Origin: Chryseobacterium kimseyorum
GTDB lineage: Bacteria; Bacteroidota; Bacteroidia; Flavobacteriales; Weeksellaceae
Direction of reading: 5' to 3'
Assembly: GCF_025971945.1 (NCBI RefSeq)
Contig: NZ_JAPDHW010000002.1
Coordinates: forward strand, 186,001 to 250,000
DNA length: 64,000 bases
The notes under the pieces were generated by a model that did no database searches, had not been told where the DNA came from, and was given only the letters and a program-made list of their open reading frames with translations. This document shows positions 60,524 to 64,000 of the stretch, piece by piece; position 1 is the stretch's first letter; every line of letters starts with the position of its first letter. The translations under genes and the position numbers were made by a program.

Positions 60524-61453
60524 ATGAAAAACACATTATCCTTTATTATTTTATTTACTGTAGCAATCAATATTTTCAATGCACAAGGATCTAATTCTTA
60601 CAGCAAAGTTGTTAATAATGCTGAAAGAGCTATTACCAATAAAGAAAATGCCAAGGCCTTATCCCATTACGAAGAATTGAAAAAAGAGAAATATATTTTC
60701 AGTAGAGAAATATACAACGCTCTGATTTGTGCTAATAAAGCTAAAAGATGGGAAGAAGTGAATTATTGGGGGAAATTGTTTTTAGAAAAAGGAGCAAGTT
60801 TAAGATTTTTCAATCAGCGTAAATTTGACGAATATAGGGGTACACTGTTTTTTGAGAAACTAAAACGATTACAAATAAAAAATTCGGTCAATCAACAACT
60901 GATAAAAAGTTTGGATTCACTTACAAGAACTGATCAAAATCTCTTTGTAAAATTAAAGCAAGACCCAAATACAAAAGTTTATAATCTGACAGAAGAAATT
61001 GATAAAAAGTTATTCTTTTTAGAAAAAAAATATGGAAAAATAAGTGAGGAAAATACCGGAATCAATTTGAGGAATGACACGATATATTCATCGAGACCAA
61101 GCTTCGTTGTTTTGTACAGACATAGTTACCAATCCCATTTGCCGAATAGTTATTTTAATGTAAAATCAAAAAACAATGAGCTCGAAAGAATATTATATTA
61201 CAACAGTATGGATTATAATCTGATGCCTATTATAGAACACAAAAATATTTTGTACTATCTTAAAGAAGATTTTCTTCAGTTGGAATATAAAAATGATTTT
61301 ATAAACTTTCTCGAAATAACAAGAAAAGCATACAGAAATAAAGATTTTTCTGATTATTCATTCTACTACCCAATTGCCAGAATTGATAGTTTTGCAAATG
61401 ACGAAAGTGCTCACAATTTTGAAAAAATGCTGAAAGAATTTTACGTTGAATAA
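60524..61453 (+). CDS. Exported protein, possibly TPR-like, unknown
   Basis: 309 residues, signal peptide to about residue 20 (IFNAQ). The first half (about 25-115) has a helix-pair pattern like a TPR (NAERAITNKENAKALSHYEELKKEKYIFSREIYNALICANKAKRWEEVNYWGKLFLEKG). The rest I do not recognise. It ends next to the 61493-61525 palindrome. Confidence 0.7.
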   Translation: MKNTLSFIILFTVAINIFNAQGSNSYSKVVNNAERAITNKENAKALSHYEELKKEKYIFSREIYNALICANKAKRWEEVNYWGKLFLEKGASLRFFNQRKFDEYRGTLFFEKLKRLQIKNSVNQQLIKSLDSLTRTDQNLFVKLKQDPNTKVYNLTEEIDKKLFFLEKKYGKISEENTGINLRNDTIYSSRPSFVVLYRHSYQSHLPNSYFNVKSKNNELERILYYNSMDYNLMPIIEHKNILYYLKEDFLQLEYKNDFINFLEITRKAYRNKDFSDYSFYYPIARIDSFANDESAHNFEKMLKEFYVE

Positions 61454-61492
61454 ATCAGTGAATAACCACAGATCTTTAGCGATATAACAAAA

Positions 61493-61525
61493 AAACCCTC
61501 AAGGTTTTAGAAACCTTGAAGGTTT
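61493..61525. repeat. 33-nt near-perfect palindrome between convergent genes
   Basis: AAACCCTCAAGGTTT and AAACCTTGAAGGTTT arms (one mismatch) with a TAG loop, in the same family as 158-190 and 40812-40844; likely two-way terminator. Confidence 0.75.
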
Positions 61526-61547
61526 AATGTATACTGAGTGATCAGAC

Positions 61548-63239
61548 TTATTTTTTCGAAGAAATTTCTTTCTTTCCGCTTTGTAAAATCTTTTCCAGGA
61601 TTCTTAAAGTAATCAGATACGTCGGTTTTACCCCTGTTAATCCTAAACCTCCGGAAGAAAGGGTAGCTCCCGTTTCCAAAGGATTATCTGAAGCGTAGTA
61701 CGCGTAGCTTACAAATAAATCCGGCGCAATATGATGTCTGATTTTCGATGCTACCTGAATAGCTTTTTGATAATGTGCACCTTCCATTTCAAGTCCGATG
61801 GCTTTCCAGGAAGTGTTCATAAAATAAGAAAGAATGTCTCTGTTTTGAAGTGACGTTCCCAAAACGGTAATCATCGGTCCTTCGAATGCCTGCAGTTCAT
61901 CATCTTTAAAATCTTCCAGCTTCAGAGCATTTTCAAACGGATAATTATCTGCCGTTCCTTCAAAGATGTGCGAAGTTGGGATCATAATATCGCCTTTTCC
62001 ACCAGCGAGAATTCCCGCTTTCCCCATGATAGAAACAGATTTTACTTTCATCATATATACTTCTCCTTTCTGTTCGAAAGGTCTCAGCAATTCATCCATT
62101 ACCTCAAAGGCCTGTTCGCCAAAAGCATAATCGAAAACCATGATCACATCGTCACCATAGTATTTCAAGTGACCGAATGGCGTATTTTTAAGATTGGTTT
62201 TGCTTAAATCAATGATCTGAACGTCGATGTTACTTCCGCTTTTGTCGTTGATATAAATTAAACCTTCTTCCAAAGCGTATTTTGAAACTTTGTCGCGAAG
62301 ATCTTTTTTATCTGAAATTTCTCCGTAAAGTTTGTAATCAACGTCTTTCGGATCTTTTTTCTTTAAAGCATCATTGCTGTACAGCATATTTTTCACCGAA
62401 TGCATATTCGCAGAAATAATGTGTAACGGACGCATGTGAAGGTCGTTTTCGAATAAAACTTCTTTTACTTTGTGAGCCCATTTTTCACCGAAATAATGAT
62501 GCCCAACTCTTTCCTTTAAAATAGCACTGAAATAAATCTCGCGCTCACGGCTTTGTTTGGCATCTTCCAGACTCACTTTTCCTAAATGGTAGATGATTTT
62601 GAATAATCTGTCCGGATTTTCATCGTCACCAAAAGTGTTGTAGGCATTTAAGGTCTCATCAAAAGTTCTTCCTATTAAAGAAGACAGATGAATCAGTGCG
62701 ACTTCTTTTTCTCTTCTGCTGAATTTTTTCTCGCCTTTTACCACTTCTTCGATGATTTTGAAAGCACGTGTCGGCTTCCAGTTTTCATCCTGAATAAATG
62801 CGAGATTACGGATTTTATCGGCTTCTATAAATAAGAACGTTAAGTGGGTAAGGATATCGTAGATTTCTGAACGCCCCAAAAGAACTTCAATGTTCATCTG
62901 ATGTTCGTCGATACGGTAACAGTTTCTTCTTCTCTTTTTGGGAACAATCGGCTCGAAACTCCCTTTATCAAAACCTTCGTCTGATGTAAGATGAATGAAA
63001 GCACATTCTTCTATACCTTCCGGAAGTCTGTCTAAAACATACATCAAACCATCAAGCTCCAATTTGCTTGGAACGCTCATGGTACCGTAAATTTCGGGAT
63101 TGATCGTTTTCAACAAACTTCTAATGCTTTCTCCGGAAACTCCGCTTGGCTTGAAAAAACCTCTATAAAACAGGTGTCTCATAGAAATGTATAGTCTTTC
63201 AATTGCCTCGGTGGTTTCTCTTGCTCTAGAATTTGTCAT
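61548..63239 (-). CDS. Large conserved protein with a nucleoside-phosphorylase-like tail
   Basis: 563 residues, soluble. The first 280 or so residues are helical and I do not recognise them (I believe this is the family listed as DUF6909, tentatively). The last 200 hold phrases of the nucleoside phosphorylase/hydrolase fold: SVSIMGKAGILAGGKGDIMIPTSHIFEGTADNYPF and GLEMEGAHYQKAIQVASK, where EMEG is the usual substrate-binding spot. It may recognise or cleave a nucleoside-type ligand; this is inference. Alone on its strand. Confidence 0.72.
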   Translation of the reverse strand: MTNSRARETTEAIERLYISMRHLFYRGFFKPSGVSGESIRSLLKTINPEIYGTMSVPSKLELDGLMYVLDRLPEGIEECAFIHLTSDEGFDKGSFEPIVPKKRRRNCYRIDEHQMNIEVLLGRSEIYDILTHLTFLFIEADKIRNLAFIQDENWKPTRAFKIIEEVVKGEKKFSRREKEVALIHLSSLIGRTFDETLNAYNTFGDDENPDRLFKIIYHLGKVSLEDAKQSREREIYFSAILKERVGHHYFGEKWAHKVKEVLFENDLHMRPLHIISANMHSVKNMLYSNDALKKKDPKDVDYKLYGEISDKKDLRDKVSKYALEEGLIYINDKSGSNIDVQIIDLSKTNLKNTPFGHLKYYGDDVIMVFDYAFGEQAFEVMDELLRPFEQKGEVYMMKVKSVSIMGKAGILAGGKGDIMIPTSHIFEGTADNYPFENALKLEDFKDDELQAFEGPMITVLGTSLQNRDILSYFMNTSWKAIGLEMEGAHYQKAIQVASKIRHHIAPDLFVSYAYYASDNPLETGATLSSGGLGLTGVKPTYLITLRILEKILQSGKKEISSKK

Positions 63240-63637
63240 ATATTAATTTTTTTATAAAAAGTCTGCTAAGTTACGGAAAATAATTTTAATGATTTAAAAA
63301 GCTTTAAAACAAACAATTACCTTTTAAACTAAATTTTTAAACGATTTAAAATTAATATTTACGTTTCTGTTGAGAAAGAATTTTGGAATAAGTTTTATTC
63401 ATATTGCTTCTACGCATTAATCGATCTTAAATATGCGTCAAATTTTAACCTCAAGATCTCCACCGCATTTAGTTGCTAACTTTATAATTTTGGAAATTGT
63501 AAAATTTATACTTGAAATGCTTTTGTTTTTAAAACGCAGGGATACACAAAGAATTCATGAGAATAAGCATTGAGACTAAGCTAAACAATGCCGTTTCACT
63601 TATTTCCGAAATACAAAGCTTCAAAATGCAGTTGCGA
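63240..63637. other. Gene-free AT-rich stretch
   Basis: No credible gene. It contains AAAACGCAGGGATACACAAAGAATTCATGA (63530 region), a phrase I recall as part of a dispersed flavobacterial repeat; no hairpin with a T-run is clear. Confidence 0.45.
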
Positions 63638-64000
63638 TTAATTATCTATATTCTTAATGATAGTCTCCATTTTTTCTACGGTGACTTTCTCTACGGTTTT
63701 CATCAGTTTTCTATTCATATAGAATTGTACAGTATACGTATTATTTTGTGTGGGAGTAATCAGAATTCCGTCTTTGGGTTTTCCTTCAGCATCCATCTGA
63801 ATTCCCGTGATGATACGGTTTTCGTCGGTGTCTTCAATAAATTTGTTGCCTGAAATTTTCTCTGCCAACCTATTGAAGTTCTCCTGAAGACCTGAAGTTT
63901 CATTCACCATCGTATAAACTTTGTAGAACAACTCAGTTCCTTCCATCGGCTCCATCGATTCATCAACCGGATTTACAGTACTTGAGACAATTTTTCCGTC
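63638..64000 (-). CDS. Unknown protein, truncated by the window edge
   Basis: At least 120 residues; the frame stays open to 64000, so the N-terminus lies beyond the window. The visible part reads as a mixed alpha/beta domain (DGKIVSSTVNPVDESMEPMEG, NRLAEKISGNKFIEDTDENRIITGIQMDAEGKPKDGILITPT, then TVQFYMNRKLMKTVEK). I do not recognise it with confidence. The internal ATG at 63955 is not a convincing start because the frame continues before it. Confidence 0.65.
   Translation of the reverse strand, partial: DGKIVSSTVNPVDESMEPMEGTELFYKVYTMVNETSGLQENFNRLAEKISGNKFIEDTDENRIITGIQMDAEGKPKDGILITPTQNNTYTVQFYMNRKLMKTVEKVTVEKMETIIKNIDN

Overview
The window reads as a chromosomal segment of a flavobacterium, most probably Chryseobacterium or a close relative (Bacteroidota, Weeksellaceae). 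The DNA is visibly AT-rich and many genes are preceded by the Bacteroidota -7 box TAnnTTTG rather than by a Shine-Dalgarno sequence. Several families typical of this group occur in their usual company: DUF4271, DUF4296, a LUD protein beside ftsH, an RprX/RprY-like two-component pair, and TonB receptors. I see no rRNA, tRNA, CRISPR array, integrase, transposase or prophage genes.

Layout. 1-16.7 kb is mostly housekeeping: an M28 peptidase and an MsbA-like ABC exporter; a minus-strand operon rsfS-ftsH-LUD-cdsA-psd (ribosome silencing, membrane proteolysis, phospholipid synthesis); birA facing a minus-strand operon of a glycosyltransferase, a DUF4296 lipoprotein, tgt and an LptF/G permease; then DUF4271-hemD and oligopeptidase B. 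16.7-26.8 kb holds an AHSA1 protein, a histidine kinase/response regulator pair, a probable metal-handling locus (HGxPGHRC-repeat lipoprotein, Cys-rich exported peptide, TonB receptor with two N-terminal heavy-metal-binding domains), OsmC, and a TetR-thioesterase pair followed by fabF. 26.8-44.2 kb carries a YadA-head-repeat surface protein, an L,D-transpeptidase, msrB, DUF445, an HxlR-controlled oxidoreductase region, pyrD, truC, a frameshifted esterase, glyS and several peptidases or hydrolases.

44.5-52.1 kb is the most distinctive part. A compact mutagenesis cassette (Y-family polymerase plus a short DNA polymerase III alpha) diverges from an XRE/S24 self-cleaving-type repressor, with a duplicated 17-nt sequence over the shared promoter region. 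It is followed by a patatin phospholipase and a WYL regulator. Both of these promoters carry the same CGACA-N5-TGTCG dyad at exactly the same distance from the -7 box, so the WYL protein probably represses both genes. That arrangement resembles the regulation of phage-defence effectors (CapV/CapW), but no nucleotide cyclase is present.

52-64 kb is ordinary accessory and housekeeping content (tadA, a GNAT acetyltransferase, coaX, M23 and M1 peptidases, small lipoproteins). It also has an unusual 41/42-bp tandem repeat array near 57.5 kb and a large conserved protein with a nucleoside-phosphorylase-like tail. Intergenic spaces throughout carry palindromes and hairpins of dispersed-repeat type. 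Two of them lie between convergent genes and may act as two-way terminators.

All assignments are from reading the sequence and from memory of protein families; no database search was run.
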